The notes: generated by a model from the letters alone, not told the origin. Shown: positions 1 through 12,931, counted from the first letter of the stretch. The stretch: 64,000 nucleotides of DNA from Limnephilus marmoratus (GCA_917880885.1 OU862909.1:36268405-36332404); one strand, 5' to 3'. Made by a program: numbers and translations.

Positions 1-1690
1 TAAGTTGGTCGAGAATGTTTTAGGTTTATTATATATGACTTTAATTATGTGTTTTTGAATTATTTGTAGAGGCTTAATAAATGTATCAAGTGCACCACCC
101 CAACCTATAATGCCATAAGTGATTGATGATTGCACCAGGGAAAAGTAGATCATTTTCAATTTTTCAATGTTTAGTACTTCCTTAAGTCTATAAAATATGT
201 AGGTCAGATATCTTAATTTAGAAGTGATTTGATTAATATGTGATTTCCAATTAAGATTTATATCTATTGATACTCCTAAATATTTTATATTTTCGACACT
301 AGTGAGTTCGTTGCACATGAAGCACATTTCTTGATTGCAACTAGTATTATGGATTCTAATTTTAAGGTTGTCTGTAGGTTTATTGTTAATGGTTTTATAA
401 AAAGGTAAGTAAAATGTTTTGCTATAGTTTAAAACGAGTTTGTTGTATTTTAGCCATGTTGAAACCAGTGAAATACAATCAGTTGCTTTCGAAAAAGTTT
501 CTTTCCAATGATTACCATCCACTATTATTGCCGTGTCGTCTGCGTAAGAAACAATTTTACCAGGAATTACAAAATTACATAAATCATTAATATAAATTAA
601 GAATAAAATCGGGCCAAGCACAGTTCCCTGTGGAACTCCATTTTTTATCTTTGACTCTGAACTATAATTATTCCCAATTTTTGTTTTTTGTGTTCTGTCT
701 GTAAGATAGCTAGAGAGTAGTTTTAGAGTGTCTTTTTTGAAGCCTAGTTGATTTATTTTTGTAATGAGTAAATTATGATTTACGGTGTCGAAAGCTTTTC
801 TTAAATCTAGGAATATGGCAAGACATTTCTTTTTTTTATCGATAGATGAGTATATCTTTTTTGTCAATTCATGTATCGCATCCTCGGTGCTTAGGTCTGT
901 ACGAAAGCCGTATTGGTTTTTCGATAGTTTTTAGATAGTGTTCAATGACTCTAAACTTGATGCATTTTTCGAATATTTTCGAGAGGTTTGAAACAAGAGA
1001 TATTGGTCTATAATTATCTAATTTATTCGTATCTCCAGATTTATGAATAGGTATTATAGTGGATATTTTAAATTGCTCTGGAAAATGACCATTTTTAAGG
1101 CATAAATTAAAAATGTGTTGCAATGGAGTTAGGACATGTTGTTTTATTTTTTTAACATATCACAAGATAATCCATCATTTCCCTTAGAGTAGGATGGTTT
1201 TAGGTGATCAATATATTTTTCAATTTCATTAAATGTAACAGGAGAAAAATATTCTATAGAGTTAATTGAATCATTATTTGAATCTAATTGAGGAGATGTC
1301 TCCATATAAGCATCATTAACATTAATGCCGGATGATTCAAGAACTACGTCTACTACATTTGTAAAATAGTTATTAAAGCTTTCTGCAATGGTCGATTTGT
1401 TAGTTATTATTTCATTATTTATTATAACCTCATTTACAATATTTGAAGACAAACTTTTTTTGTTGGCGATTTCATTTATAATATTCCAAGTTTTTTTAGT
1501 ATTATTTTTGGCATTTTCAATTTGTATACTATAGTATTTCTTTTTGCAGTTTCGTATCAGCCTATTGAGTAAGTTACGATACATTAGATATTTTGTTTTC
1601 AGATAACGCATTATTCTGAGATTATTCTTTTGGCAATCTATTTGATATTTGAACATTTCTCTGTATAATTTATCTCTTTGTTTAATTGAT
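1..1690 (-). mobile_element. Non-LTR retrotransposon (Jockey/CR1-like), 3' part, broken
   Basis: Read on the minus strand, 1656-1144 is the segment before the reverse transcriptase. 1123-869 carries the early RT motif (NYRPISLVSNLSKIFEK), and the rest towards position 1 shows FLDLRKAFDTV-, GVPQGTVLGPILF- and YADDTA-type blocks. Frames shift near 1130 and 905, so it is dead. It continues beyond the left edge of the window. Confidence 0.88.
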
Positions 1691-2625
1691 ATAATTAACC
1701 CAACTTAGGGGGTTAAGGGAATTTAACGGTCAAAAAATTAAACGGGTCTGAATGGCCATTTGATGACTTTGTCACATGTGAATATGTGCGAAACAACTGG
1801 GCCTTAGGAATAAATAAAATAGGTACTTGATTAAAAAAAGGGAAATAAATTTTATGGGATGGTAAGGGCGCCATTCAAACGCCTTGGCGGAAAATGCAGG
1901 TCCGGCCCTGCCTACATGTTCCCAAAAATTATAAGATAGATAAACAGAACAATTTAAATAGTATTATATCATATAGATTGTGTTCATCGTTTTGATCCGT
2001 TCCAAGAAATAATAAAAAATGTTTTACAGAGATATCGTTGAATGCAATACAATTTTAGTGTGCTGTGTGCGTGTTTTTTTTCAAACATAAAATATTATTT
2101 CATGTTCCGTGTTGATAACGGTAACAAATGTTATCTATATTGTAGGTAATGCTGTTTTTCCGAAAAGATATTCATCTAAATTGGTATTATCTCTTGGAAG
2201 TAATGATGAGTGCGACTGTTTATAAAGAATGTTGAACAATGGTTGTATATTTACGTAAATGGGTAACCTACTTAGAGTGAGTCGCTAGCCATAGTCTCTA
2301 TAAATATGGCTTGTACCTATCTACTTAGGTCATCGATATAATCAACAAAAACATCATTTACTATTTTAGGTACTTACTCCTATAATTCTAAACTTTTTCG
2401 ATGTGTTTTTTTTTTCAATTATTTGATTATTTCTGGATTTCACCCTTCAAGGGGGTTCTAGGCCATCATTTAAAATTACAGAGAAAGGAAAGGTGAATGT
2501 ATCTAGTACCTATTAATTTTATTTAAATGTGCAAATTTTAGAATTATATGGAAGATTGGAGTCGAGGTCTGACCTTGAAGAGATGAGATGTTGAATGGAG
2601 GGAAAATTTCGATGTGGGTTGCTAG
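1691..2625. other. Non-genic, one transposon end
   Basis: No ORF of note. Near 1895-1912 there is a 'caggtccggccctg' end resembling a hAT-type terminal repeat, but I could not find its partner. 2440-2600 is an inverted copy of 14740-14900, so it belongs to a dispersed repeat. Confidence 0.5.
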
Positions 2626-2991
2626 CAGTCCTGGGTCGGTCGTGAATAACCCACTCACGGACCACCAAAGAGTGAGTGGGTCATTTTTTCGTCAGCACCC
2701 GGGTCTCGCGACCCACTTCTCGCAACCGCTCTACTACTGCAACCTGGGTTTCGGGTGCGGATGTGGCGGAGTGAGTGACGACAGATAGATGTATGAGAGA
2801 GCGAACGGGCTGTCAACACCCGGGTTTCGCCACCCGCTCTCTCGACTCAGGTAGTAGAAAGTAGCTGGGTGAAGCGTAATCGAAATTCGTATTTTGTGTC
2901 CCGAAAAGAGTGGGTCTTCGCGACTCGCTCGTGATGCCAGTGTGTCGTGAGCGACCCGGGTCGTGTAAAACGATTGATCGACCCAGGACTA
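2626..2991. mobile_element. hAT-like MITE (366 bp)
   Basis: Terminal inverted repeats CAGTCCTGGGTCG / CGACCCAGGACTA with 8-bp flanking duplications GTTGCTAG (2618-2625) and GTTACTAG (2992-2999). The GC-rich interior is full of GACCC/GGGTC blocks. No transposase. Confidence 0.75.
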
Positions 2992-4379
2992 GTTACTAGA
3001 TAGAAAATACATCAATACCTCAAGTTATGTCGATGGCGGTGTAAAAACGACTTTCGGGATCAAAAAGTTAGTATGATTTCAAAGAAATATGACATTTTTG
3101 GTTTAGTAGTTAGTAAGTTCGATAACAAATAATAATAGAGGAGAATGAATACATTTGTATTGTACTAATAATGTTAAAAACCCGCCCCTTCCTGCGGGCG
3201 GCGGGTCAGTAACATAACAAACTATCATCCGTCCAGACTGGAGAGATAAATGAAAGTGCAAATCCAAGAGTACTTACGCCTGCCAGCCGACGTTCCTCAT
3301 GCAAGTGTTAACGTAAGTGGTGCCATCTTGGCTAATTAGCTACTTGCTTTAATTTGGTTCTATTACGATAATAATATTAACGGCGCCGCAACCGGGCTGA
3401 AAAAGAAGAAGATGGAGAGAAATGAAATTACGAATGTTAGAGGAGCGCGCAAGTATTTAAAGCGAGAAAATCGATGTGAAAATTGTGAAAATTGTGAAAA
3501 TGTTTAATAAAATACAACTCGTTTTTCTCGTTTAAAATAGAGCAAAAATCTCGCGGGGTTGTCTAAAACAGAATTTAAAGAAACACTGTGAATTTTTTCA
3601 TACATATAACATATAACTTATAAAATAACTGAAACAAACGTGTTTATAATAATTTTTGGAGCATACTTTGCGATTTTTTTCTATCGAGTGAATTTTATAT
3701 AATTTGCGTTTTGGCGCGGGGAATGTCTAGATATTATCTCCAAGAATAACACATATATTTTAAGAGCTTTAAAACTTAACGTGGGAGATATATGTAAGAA
3801 ATCGGTAGAAATTCAGGTAGCGGCGGCTTAAGTCGCAAACTTTACTGGTTTCCATATGGCGCGGCGTCAAAGTTGTACTCGAAGTCGGATTCTTAAATTT
3901 CAACCGTACAGTCGCTAGGGTAATAATTCTGTCCGATCATATACTTAAACAAACTGCAGTAAAATGAGAGTAAGACGATTCTGGTTGTTAGGGAAACGCT
4001 ACTTGTCCTATTGTCATTCCCTTTATTTTAATCCTCTATCAATGCACGCCATATTTTTCTTTCAATGATTGAAGTAGAATGAATTCGAATATTGTCTTAC
4101 TGAAAATCAAAACCACATCCAGATGTGAAGAAATAATAATCGATTCTTGTTCTCGAGCAGAAGGGCGTATGTACAGTGGGGGGACGGGGACATGTATAGT
4201 GTATAGCCCCCCTCCCTCTCAATATTTCGTCACCTCATTTAGATGGAGCTCTAACTGAAATTTTTTTCAAAAATGTTCTTTGAAAGCCAAAGCATTGCTT
4301 TTGCTCATTTCTGTACCCAAAATAAATTTTAGAACCACCTGTGTAGTATTTTCTTAGATATACGTATCGTGCCAGCATT
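2992..4379. other. Non-genic, shares a block with the 54949-55635 MITE
   Basis: 3380-3750 matches 55090-55370, both starting 'ggcgccgca' and sharing 'agaagaagatggag' and 'tttggagcatactttgcga'. 3179-3215 holds a short GC-rich hairpin (cccgcc...ggcggcggg). No gene seen. Confidence 0.55.
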
Positions 4380-6880
4380 ATTAAATAATAACTCAATATC
4401 GATTTTATTTCAATAAGAATTTGCTATGATATATACCTACCTATATTCAAAAATGCTCAAACGTGTGATGATAAAAATATTAAAATTATGTAGGTACTTT
4501 TTGTAATTATTTTTTGATCATAAGTATTTACAATTTTTCAATAAGTCTAAGCAAAATAAAAATGTAAAAAACTTATATACCTATATAGGGTTTTCCAATA
4601 AGAGGTGTTATTTTGAATAGCCCGCTATTTCGTTAGATGTCACTTTTGAAGCTGTCATTTTTTGACATTTGACAAGTAGAAAATACGCCATTAAAAAAAT
4701 GGAACGAGACACGCTTCAACAACGCATTGAAATTATTAAAATTCACTATGATTCAATTCAATATGAATTCAAAATGAGGCTGGAGCAAGAGTTACGGTGA
4801 ATGGATTGCGCTATCGAGAGATGATTAATGATTTTTTATGGCCGGAATTGATCTGGACAACATTTTCTTTCAACAAGACGGCGCTACGTGTCACACAAGC
4901 AACGAAACCATTGATATTTTACAGGAAAAGTTTCCGGACCGTGTTATCTCTCGAAGAGGTGATCACAATTGGCCACCGATATCTTGTGATTTAACACCTT
5001 GCGACTTCTTCCTTTGGGGCCACGTGAAAAAGAAGGTCTACGCCAACAGCTCAGTGTCGATTCAAGACCTCAAAGATGGAATTCGTGAGGCTAACGAGGA
5101 CATAGGGCAGCCACTTTGCGATTTGGTTATGGAAAATTTCATGAAAAGGATATGGTCCTGTAAGCGTGGTCGTGGTGGTCATTTGCCTGATGTTATTTTC
5201 CACTATTAACGGCATACCTTCCTCTTTAGAATGAAATAAACATCTAATCATTTATATTAAAAAATGGCATTTTTCTTTGAATATCAAAATAACACCTCTT
5301 ATTGGAAAACCCTGTATGAATGTTAGTTTGTAAGACATTAATAAATATGCAAACTGAAGTATTTTCGCCACAAAATACGTTCTCGGATAAGATTTTATTT
5401 CAACTAAAATTAAAATTCTGAAAAGTAGCTTTCCTAAATAATTAATTGATTTATTTTATTGTATTATTGTTTAATTTGAAATGTGTGTTGTATAATACAA
5501 AATATTGTTTGAAAATTTAACAAATCTGCCAATGACCCGGTATTATATACCTTATTATACTAAAAATAAACATTTTATCTCAAAATTTAAAACATATCTT
5601 TACTAGATGAAAGAACAATCTTTCGAAGTAGAAAAATGTCAATACGCCTAAAATTTTATTTAACATAATATGATGACATAATATTTCCGGTTATGTCTCG
5701 TTATTGAAAATTTGAAATAGAACCTTATGCTATGAATTATGCCCTATCTGATTGCATAACGGTTATACTTGCATGTTTATGTATGTTCTAAAACGATACG
5801 TATACGTCCTATTTAAATATGTTCCTTTAAAATAGTTTCAATTAAAATATTTACCGCAAGTTTCAACCTCAAAATCAGAAATTGGTAAATAGATAATGAG
5901 AAATAGTCTTTGCAAACTTTGACACCTCATATCTCGGAATAAGGTAAAGTGAAGTTAGAACCCTGTCCAAATGAGGTGATAATTTATCAAAATGTTAAAG
6001 TTGAAACATAATAAACAAAAATTTTAACAAAACAAAAAAACGACTTAAAAAAATGCACTAAAAAGTAAAAAAAATAATTTCGTATTTTTCTACAACTTAA
6101 TAATCAACTTACTTTTTCTACTCATCAATATGTAGGTACGATTGTTATTTTTGTCGGTGTCAGCCAAGGAGGTTTGTAACTACATACATAGTTATAGGTA
6201 AGATGTGCTTGTGTCGCATGCGCGACTTGACAAGGCGAGAGGCGAGAGCGGGGCTGCGAGGGGAGCTGTCAAGTGAACACGCCGGGCCAGGTTGGCTGAC
6301 ACCGACTCCAAAAATAACATGTCGTTTTTTTGTTTTGTAAATTTTTTTGTTTATTTTTTGATTTTTAGTGAATCTGAAGTACACTAACTAATTTGTCTGA
6401 ATATGAACAGACCTATTCATAGTGCTGCTCATATGAGACAGACACTTGACCATAATGACGTTACGGTAGGTGACTAAAAGATCCGGTTAGCCTATAAAAG
6501 ATTCGGCCGAGAATTGATTTGCTCCTAAGAATTGTAGAGTTCCGTTACTTTATCATGGATCCCATAATCAGAACCTAATCAAACTCTCATCAAACTACCC
6601 TTGAAGTACATCCTTTCCAATAAAAAAAGAATCATCGAAATCAGTTGGCATGATATTGAGTTATTCGTCCATTCGTTACGCACATACTTAATGCAAATTT
6701 AAACTTATATGGTTTTCTCATGGATGTCATTGTCAGAACTGGACCAAATTGAAATGGGACCACACGGGAAGCATCAGCTTTCAAATACAAAAATAATCAT
6801 CAATATCGGTTCACGCAGTCGAAAGTTCTGAGGTAACAAACATAAAAACCTCCTTTTTAAAGTCGTTTAAAAATGTGAAA
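4380..6880 (-). repeat. Palindromic interspersed element (family B), copy 1, interrupted
   Basis: Reverse-complement counterpart of 21786-23300. Its core (about 6010-6360) is a palindrome: arms with 'tacgattgttatttttg' and 'gtcggtgtcagcc' around a GC-rich spacer. The mariner at 4586-5314 is inserted in it, and 5580-5990 is extra compared with the other copies. The family has the look of a widespread lepidopteran repeat; the superfamily is not identified. Confidence 0.7.
4586..5314 (+). mobile_element. DD41D mariner, internally deleted
   Basis: Terminal inverted repeats (AGGGTTTTCCAATAAGAGGTG and complement) flanked by TA. A remnant ATG near 4699 is fused by deletion to the catalytic part at 4797-5206. 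That part includes FQQDGATCHT and CDLTPCDFFLWG, with 41 residues between the aspartates, as in the rosa-type mariners. A frameshift near 4850 adds to the damage. Non-autonomous. Confidence 0.88.
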
Positions 6881-7005
6881 GTTCTATTCAAGTTCTGTTG
6901 TTATTTCTTCACGAGTCGATTGTTTTACAGAACTTGGGTAAGAACAGAACTTGAGTAAGACTTATACTTGAATTTCAACATTAAATTTTAATTTTGCAAT
7001 TTGGG

Positions 7006-7462
7006 AGGCGGGTATGGGTACCGCCGCCCCGGGAATCATTTATTGGAGTACCAACACCTCTGCCATAGGTCACCCCAAGTGGTTCGCTACGTTTGGTGAC
7101 TTAGCAGGGGTACCCGGGTTCAAGGGGTGAGATTTGTCCGGGTCTTGGCGGCGGATGCGTCTACCGACCTGCTGCGTGGCGGGCCGGATCGAGAGAGACT
7201 GGTTGAGGGAGGCTTTTTGACGTTTCCAGCCGGACTCTTTCGATCCATCCGCTTTGGCCGCAGTTGGAGGGATGAATTCATGCGCCCCTCATTCCCGGAC
7301 ACACTAGACCCCGATTCCTTCCCACCCCTCATACACTTTTCATTCCCAGAACTTCTTATCCTTCTCTTCCTTTAAAGACCATCCACACAGCATCCCCTAA
7401 GATGACACAGGCCCTGAAGGGAAATTAGTTTCCTCAGAGACTCCTGTGTGGAGCTAATGTAA
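7006..7462 (-). repeat. Interspersed repeat family A, copy 1
   Basis: Inverse of the copies at 34106, 35975 and 47008. One end carries 'ggcggtacccatacccgcctcc', the other 'tagctccacacaggaggc'. No coding content. Unclassified; could be a SINE or a retroelement 3' end. Confidence 0.75.
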
Positions 7463-7674
7463 AACAAAATAAATTTGATGATTTATTCAATTTCTGTGAA
7501 TCAACCCATCCTAAAACTATTATCTTTCAAATGCTATCTTAGGTCTTATGACGTAGGTAGGTACCGACGTCTTAAATGATTCAACATTAATGCATTTAAA
7601 TTAAAAGACAGTTAGATTGATGAATTGCTTGATTCAATATTAATTCACGATTATCTCGATATTACATTGTCTTA

Positions 7675-8098
7675 GGGAACGTACCCATACTACGTGACCT
7701 GTTTAGGGGGGGGGGGGAGGATCTTCAAAATACCAAGCTTGGTCACAATGGGGGGGGGGGAGGGGCTTAGGTTTTTATCACGTAATCAATCTAGAAATCT
7801 TTTTATATTTTTTCCATTAACTTTTTAATATTTTTTCCACTTGTAATTATAGGTATGCATGCACTCTTGCCGTCATGCAGCAAGCGCCGTATTAATAAAG
7901 ACAAATATAAGCCAATCAATTTTTTAAAAACTTTTTGTTAGCAAGAAATGTATCAAAACCATATTTATGAATTACTACGTGAAAACTGTAGGGGGATGGG
8001 GGGGTCTTGGAATATACTACACGTGGTCACCGGGGGGGGGGGGGGGGGGGGGGGTTAAAAATTGCAAAAATTGGGTCACGTAGTATGGGTACGTTCCC
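7675..8098. mobile_element. G-run MITE 1 (424 bp)
   Basis: Near-perfect terminal inverted repeats GGGAACGTACCCATACTACG, 3-bp TTA duplications at both ends (7672-7674, 8099-8101), and long G homopolymers inside, including over 20 G near 8032-8054. The TIR and duplication style resembles PIF/Harbinger or Zator elements; no transposase. Confidence 0.82.
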
Positions 8099-8437
8099 TT
8101 AGCAGAATTGAAATAAATGTTCCCTACTATTGTTTAAAAAGCCATAGCATATTATTTCACCTGAATACATTAAAAATAATATAGCCTATTTTTGCCCTGT
8201 TGCTGAAGTACTTAGATATTATCATCGATAAATTAATATAGTTTTAAAAAAATTAACCTGTTAACATATATTCATTTTTGCACTTTTTGTTTCATTTGGT
8301 AGAGTTGAACATACTATTTTTCTAAACTAGATTTTTTTACCCAAAAACTATCTTAAAACACTTTATCCCCGGGCACCCTGTATAAACTATAAATATACGA
8401 AACTCGTAGCATGAAAATCTTTACTTCTCTGTCCTAT

Positions 8438-8712
8438 GGGGTCGTCCATTAATCACGTGAGGCTCCAAAGGGGGGGGACGGAATAAATCACGAAATATCA
8501 CGACGGGGGAGGGGGGGGGGGTAAAATGAGATATCACGTGTATTTATTTTTCGTGATAATATTCTGAAAATTTCAAAATACTTTGTACAAAAAATACACG
8601 TGATTTGGGGGGGGGGGGGGTTAGTCTAAAACCTCACCAAATATCACCAGGGGGGGGGGGGGGGGGGTTAAAAAGTTGCTAAAAAAACATCACGTGATTA
8701 ATGGACGACCCC
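8438..8712. mobile_element. G-run MITE 2 (275 bp)
   Basis: Terminal inverted repeats GGGGTCGTCCATTAATCACG, flanked by TAT on both sides, with four G tracts inside. Same architecture as 7675-8098 and 26716-26885, but a different terminal sequence. Confidence 0.82.
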
Positions 8713-8812
8713 TATAGACATAATATGAATATATATAGACGTTAAGTTTCCGTTTACGTTTCCCTAAGTGATAAAAGCGTATTATTTCCCCCTCCCCATA
8801 CCGGTTCCTTGG

Positions 8813-10262
8813 AACCGGCTGGGCTTGCGAGAGGAGGCGTCTACTAATTGCTACAGGAATTCCTAAAACTGAAAAAATCGGTCTATATCTATGAGAACCA
8901 AAGTGCGAACGAATACTACAGCTCAAACTGCTGATTAATATCTATGAGAACCAAAGTGTTGACGAATATTTACAGCGCTGGCAGAGGTTGGATTTGCAAT
9001 TATGTATAGCATATTGGAATGACGCAGTTTAAAAAACTTAATTTATGTATGTATGTATGTAAAAATTCCTAATATCGGACTATTGGACACATTTAGCTGA
9101 ATATTAAGGATTTGGGTTTTTGTTTTAACAGCTTTTTTATTTCGAGAGCTTCTAAATTATTTAGTCTATTACCATGACCATTTCTATGTCAGTTAGGTTA
9201 GGTTAGGTTGTGGTGCAGTGTATTTCGAAGTAAATAAATATCTTTGTATTATGACCTCCATGTTTGTTCAATAAATTATTGTCCTCGTAAACAGCAAAAT
9301 ACGTAATATTATGCAAAAACTTCATGTACGTACTTTAAACGTTTTAATTAGTAATTACGTAATTGAAGTAATTTATGATTTTCCGTACAACCTCTTGCTC
9401 AGCTGCCCTCTGTAGATATTAGTCCAACCTACGCTCTGTAGATATTAGTTCAACCTATGCTCTGTAGCAAGGGCGAATCCAGGATTTTTTTCTGGGGGGG
9501 GCACAATGGGCGGACGGGTAAAAAATCAACAATTACTGTTAGGATTTTTTTCTAGGGGGGGGGGGGGGGGGGGGGCACAAGGGGCGGACGTGCAAAAAAA
9601 TCAACAATTCCTGTTAGGATTTTTTTCTGGGAGCGGGGGGGGGGGGCACAAGGGGCGTACGCGCAAAAAAATCAACGATTAGGTACTGTTAGGATTTTTT
9701 TCTGGGCGGGCACAAGGGGCGGACGGGAAAAAAATCAACAATTACTGTTAGGATTTTTTCTGGGGGGGGCACAAGGGGCGTACGCGCAAAATAATCAACA
9801 ATTACTGTTGGGATTTTTTTCTGGGGGGGGGGGGGGGGGCACAAGGGGCGTACGCGCAAAAAAATCAACAATTACTGTTAGAAATAAACTTGAAGTATCA
9901 TACTTCAAGTCTATTTCTACATGTTCAAGTATGTATAGGAAGGATTATGAAAGTGTCAAAACAATAGAAAAATTAAATGTTTAATAAAGACAGTTTTCTG
10001 TACTGTGATGGAATCATAGTATACAAAAATACCGTCTGGGGGGGCACGGGGGCACGTGCCCCCCCCCCCCCCCTAAATCCGCTACTGCTCTGTAGATATT
10101 AGATAGTCAACACTGAGACCGTCATAGATATTCGTCCGACCTTAGCTCTGTAGATATTAGTCAACACTCTGAAGTTCGTAGATATTAGTCCAACATATGA
10201 GCTGTAGATATTCGTCCGACATACAGGCTATTAGTATCTGGAGTCTTGCGAGAGCCTCGCCT
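8813..10262. mobile_element. Foldback-like element, copy 1, with insertion
   Basis: The left part (8840-8990) holds 'ctaatatcta(c/t)' repeats and the right part (9400-9465, 10088-10230) their complement 'tagatattag'. The central DNA (8990-9400) matches the copy at 30310-30775. A hAT-like MITE (9468-10087) splits the right array. Confidence 0.7.
9468..10087. mobile_element. hAT-like MITE with internal G-rich tandem repeat
   Basis: 8-bp duplications CTCTGTAG at 9460-9467 and 10088-10095, ends CAAGGGCGAATCC / AAATCCGCTACTG. Inside are six units of about 60-75 bp (9481-9880), each with a G run, 'cacaaggggcg' and 'aaatcaacaatt'. Confidence 0.75.
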
Positions 10263-10365
10263 GAATCTAAAAAATGTGACGTCATCATTCTTGTCCGGAA
10301 CAGCGTAATCGTACATATTACGAAATAACACGGCAACAATTCTAGCTTATGCTATACATTACACC

Positions 10366-12040
10366 TAGGGTTGCCAGCTCCAGTTTTGTGTACTAGAGGA
10401 TTTGATACGATTAAATAAAGGACATAGGATGAAAATAAAGGACATCAATATTTTTTTAATAAAATGCTGGTATCAGTAGCGACATTTATTAATAAAAAAA
10501 AACAATGTTAATACGCAATGTAACACAATTTGTCGTTAATCGACGCCAAGTAAGTAGTACGACCTTAATAAGTCTTTTTAAACGACTTCAAAAAGGAGGA
10601 GGTTCTCAATTCGACTGTATTTTTTTTTATGTTTGTTACCTCAGAACTTTCGACTGGGTGAACCAATGTTGAAGATTATTTTTTTATTCGAAAGCTGGTG
10701 CTTCCCGTGTGGTCCCATTTTAATTTGTTCTAGTTCTGACAATGGCATCTATGAGAAAACCTTATAAGTCTTAAATTTGCATTAATATATGCGCGACAAA
10801 TGGACGAATAACTTAATATCACGCCAACCGATTTCGATGATTCTTTTTTTATTGGAAAGGATGTACTTCAAGGGTAGTTTGATGAGAATTTGGTTAGATT
10901 CTGATTATGGGATCCATGACAAAGTAACGGAACTCTTCAATTCTTAGGAGCAAATTAACGATACTCGGCCGAATCTCTTAATTTGACCGTAACATCATTA
11001 TGGTCAAATTATGTCTGTCTCATATGAGAAGCACGTTTAGTAGGTCTACCCATATTCAGACAAATTAGTGTACTTCAGATTCACTAAAAATCAAAAAATA
11101 AACAAAATTTTTAACAAAACAAAAAAAAAACTTCAAAAAATGCACTAAAAAGTTAAAAAATAATTTCGTATTCTTCTACAACTTAATAATCAACTTACTT
11201 TTCTACTCATCAATATGTAGGTACGATTGTTATTTTTGAAGTCGGTGTCAGCAAAGGTACCCGGCCCGGCGCGGCGGCGTGTTCACTTGACAGCTCCCCT
11301 CCCGCTTCTCGCCTCATCAAGTCGCTCGTGCGACACTAGCACATCTCACCTATAACTAAGTATGTAGTTACAAACCTACCTTGGCTGACACCGACTACAA
11401 AAATAACAATCGTACCTACATATTGATGAGTAGAAAAAGTAAGTTGATTATAGTTGTAGAAGAATACGAAATTATTTTTTTACTTTTTAGTGCATTTTTT
11501 GAAGTCGTTTTTTTGTTTTGTTAAAATTTTTGTTTATTGCATTTAAAAGTATACTTGGTATTACTTTTGGCTGCTCTAAGAGCCTCTTCATTTTCTATAA
11601 TGAAATTATAAAATTGTTTGTATTTCATGTTGAAGTTCGACTTTATTTGTGGTTCTGCTTTCACAGTGACAATATCTAACTTATTTCGGTTTTTGGTCCA
11701 CGTATTCGTACACAAGGAAAAATCCTTTCGGATTGAGCGTTAGAAACTAGAATGGAAAATACATATTGTATTATTTTTAACAGATTCTTGTATTATCCGT
11801 AGATTTGAGAATTCGAATCCAGTTTACAAGAACACTTTCACACTTTCTAATCGTCTATAATTTTCGTCAGGAGAGCTGAGGAGAGGCTTTAGCATACAGA
11901 AACCACGCTGATTCATTTTTTCCAAATTTAAGGGCAAAGTGTATTGACCTCTATTGAAGATTTCAAATTAGGGGACAAGATCAATTTTTGGGTTTGAAAT
12001 ACAGGACGTCCTTTAAAATAAAGGACGTCTGGCAACCCTA
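10366..12040 (-). mobile_element. hAT element remnant (1675 bp)
   Basis: Terminal repeats TAGGGTTGCCAG / CTGGCAACCCTA with the exact 8-bp duplication ATTACACC (10358-10365, 12041-12048). Minus-strand 11715-11521 reads like the end of a transposase (LCTNTWTKNRNKLDI), but it is short and broken. A family B palindrome (10574-11538) is nested inside. Confidence 0.78.
10574..11538 (+). repeat. Palindromic interspersed element (family B), copy 2
   Basis: Begins 'tttttaaacgacttcaaaaa', ends 'gttaaaatttttgtttat'. It has the same palindromic core and GC-rich spacer as copy 1, in reverse orientation. Lies within the hAT remnant. Confidence 0.72.
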
Positions 12041-12048
12041 ATTACACC

Positions 12049-12796
12049 TTAAAATATGACGATCATAACAAATGTGGGCAGTTCTCCAATGTGCTCGTCG
12101 CTGGTTACAGGGGTATTTAAGTAAATTATGAAATATTTGTAAAAGTGTCTTAACTAAATACGGCAACAAAATATTCGTAAGAAATTAATGAGCAATATCT
12201 GAGTTCTTTTAAAAATATTAGGTACCTACTACCTACTGTATCAAAAATGACGTAATGAAATCGTGACGTTAATCCTAGACTTCACAATAATTTGTATTAT
12301 TTTTCAGTTGTATTAATAAACAAAGAAATGAGTTAGTAAAGCATCTAATTCTAACAAAGACATCTTAAAGTAATAGTCTACATTAATTTGATGAACTACA
12401 CGAATCTCTATTCACGTTCTAATAATTGCACAGTCACGCTTTGTTCTCGTACAAATTATATTATTAATCGTAATTCACCTTATTTGCATTTCAATGATTG
12501 TATTGATGTGTTTATTTTTAGGTGGGGACGTAAATACTTATCGTTACGAAAACAATGGTTTCACTGATTCGCTCTAATTCTCATTTTAGATTAGACATCC
12601 CAGCATTATAAACAATGTGATATCTTAAGATAATCATAAAACATCCCGATTAAGCAAACATCAAATTTATTAAATAGATCGATGCTTGAATATTATTTAC
12701 AGTTCCAAGAAATTGAACACCGGGGAACATTACGTCCAGTGTCAATTTTAAGACGTAGTTTTTGATTTTCATAACAAATCACTTATTTGATAAAAA
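12049..12796. other. Unique-looking 5' flank of gene 1
   Basis: AT-rich, no repeat match or ORF recognised. The gene 1 promoter should be here. Confidence 0.5.
12607..12612 (+). promoter_or_regulatory. Possible TATA box of gene 1
   Basis: TATAAA 185 bp before the gene 1 ATG, in AT-rich DNA, so chance occurrence is likely. It lies downstream of the last upstream transposon (ends 12040). Confidence 0.2.
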
Positions 12797-12931
12797 ATGG
12801 AGAAACCTCAAGTGACCGTTCAGCAGGGAATTCTAGAAGGAATCGCATTGAAAACTGAAAATGGGTTTTCGTACAATGGATTTTTGGGCGTCCCGTACGC
12901 CAAGCCTCCTATCGGAAACCTGAGATTTAAG
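12797..12931 (+). CDS. Gene 1 exon 1
   Basis: Encodes residues 1-45, ending in the conserved GVPYAKPPIGNLRFK segment. The donor is AAG|GTAAAT in phase 0. Unlike genes 2-4, the body of the esterase starts almost at the initiator Met, with no repeat extension. Confidence 0.93.

Noticed and set aside
9188..9212. Three TTAGG units, the insect telomere repeat
   Set aside because: Too short and isolated among interstitial transposons to mean a telomere.
9481..9880. CRISPR-like regular repeats
   Set aside because: Units are directly adjacent, variable in length, without spacers, inside a MITE in a eukaryotic genome.
6150..11395. Apparent inversion of the GC-rich spacer between family B copies 1 and 2
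   Set aside because: The whole element is in opposite orientation in the two places, so the spacer is not independently inverted.
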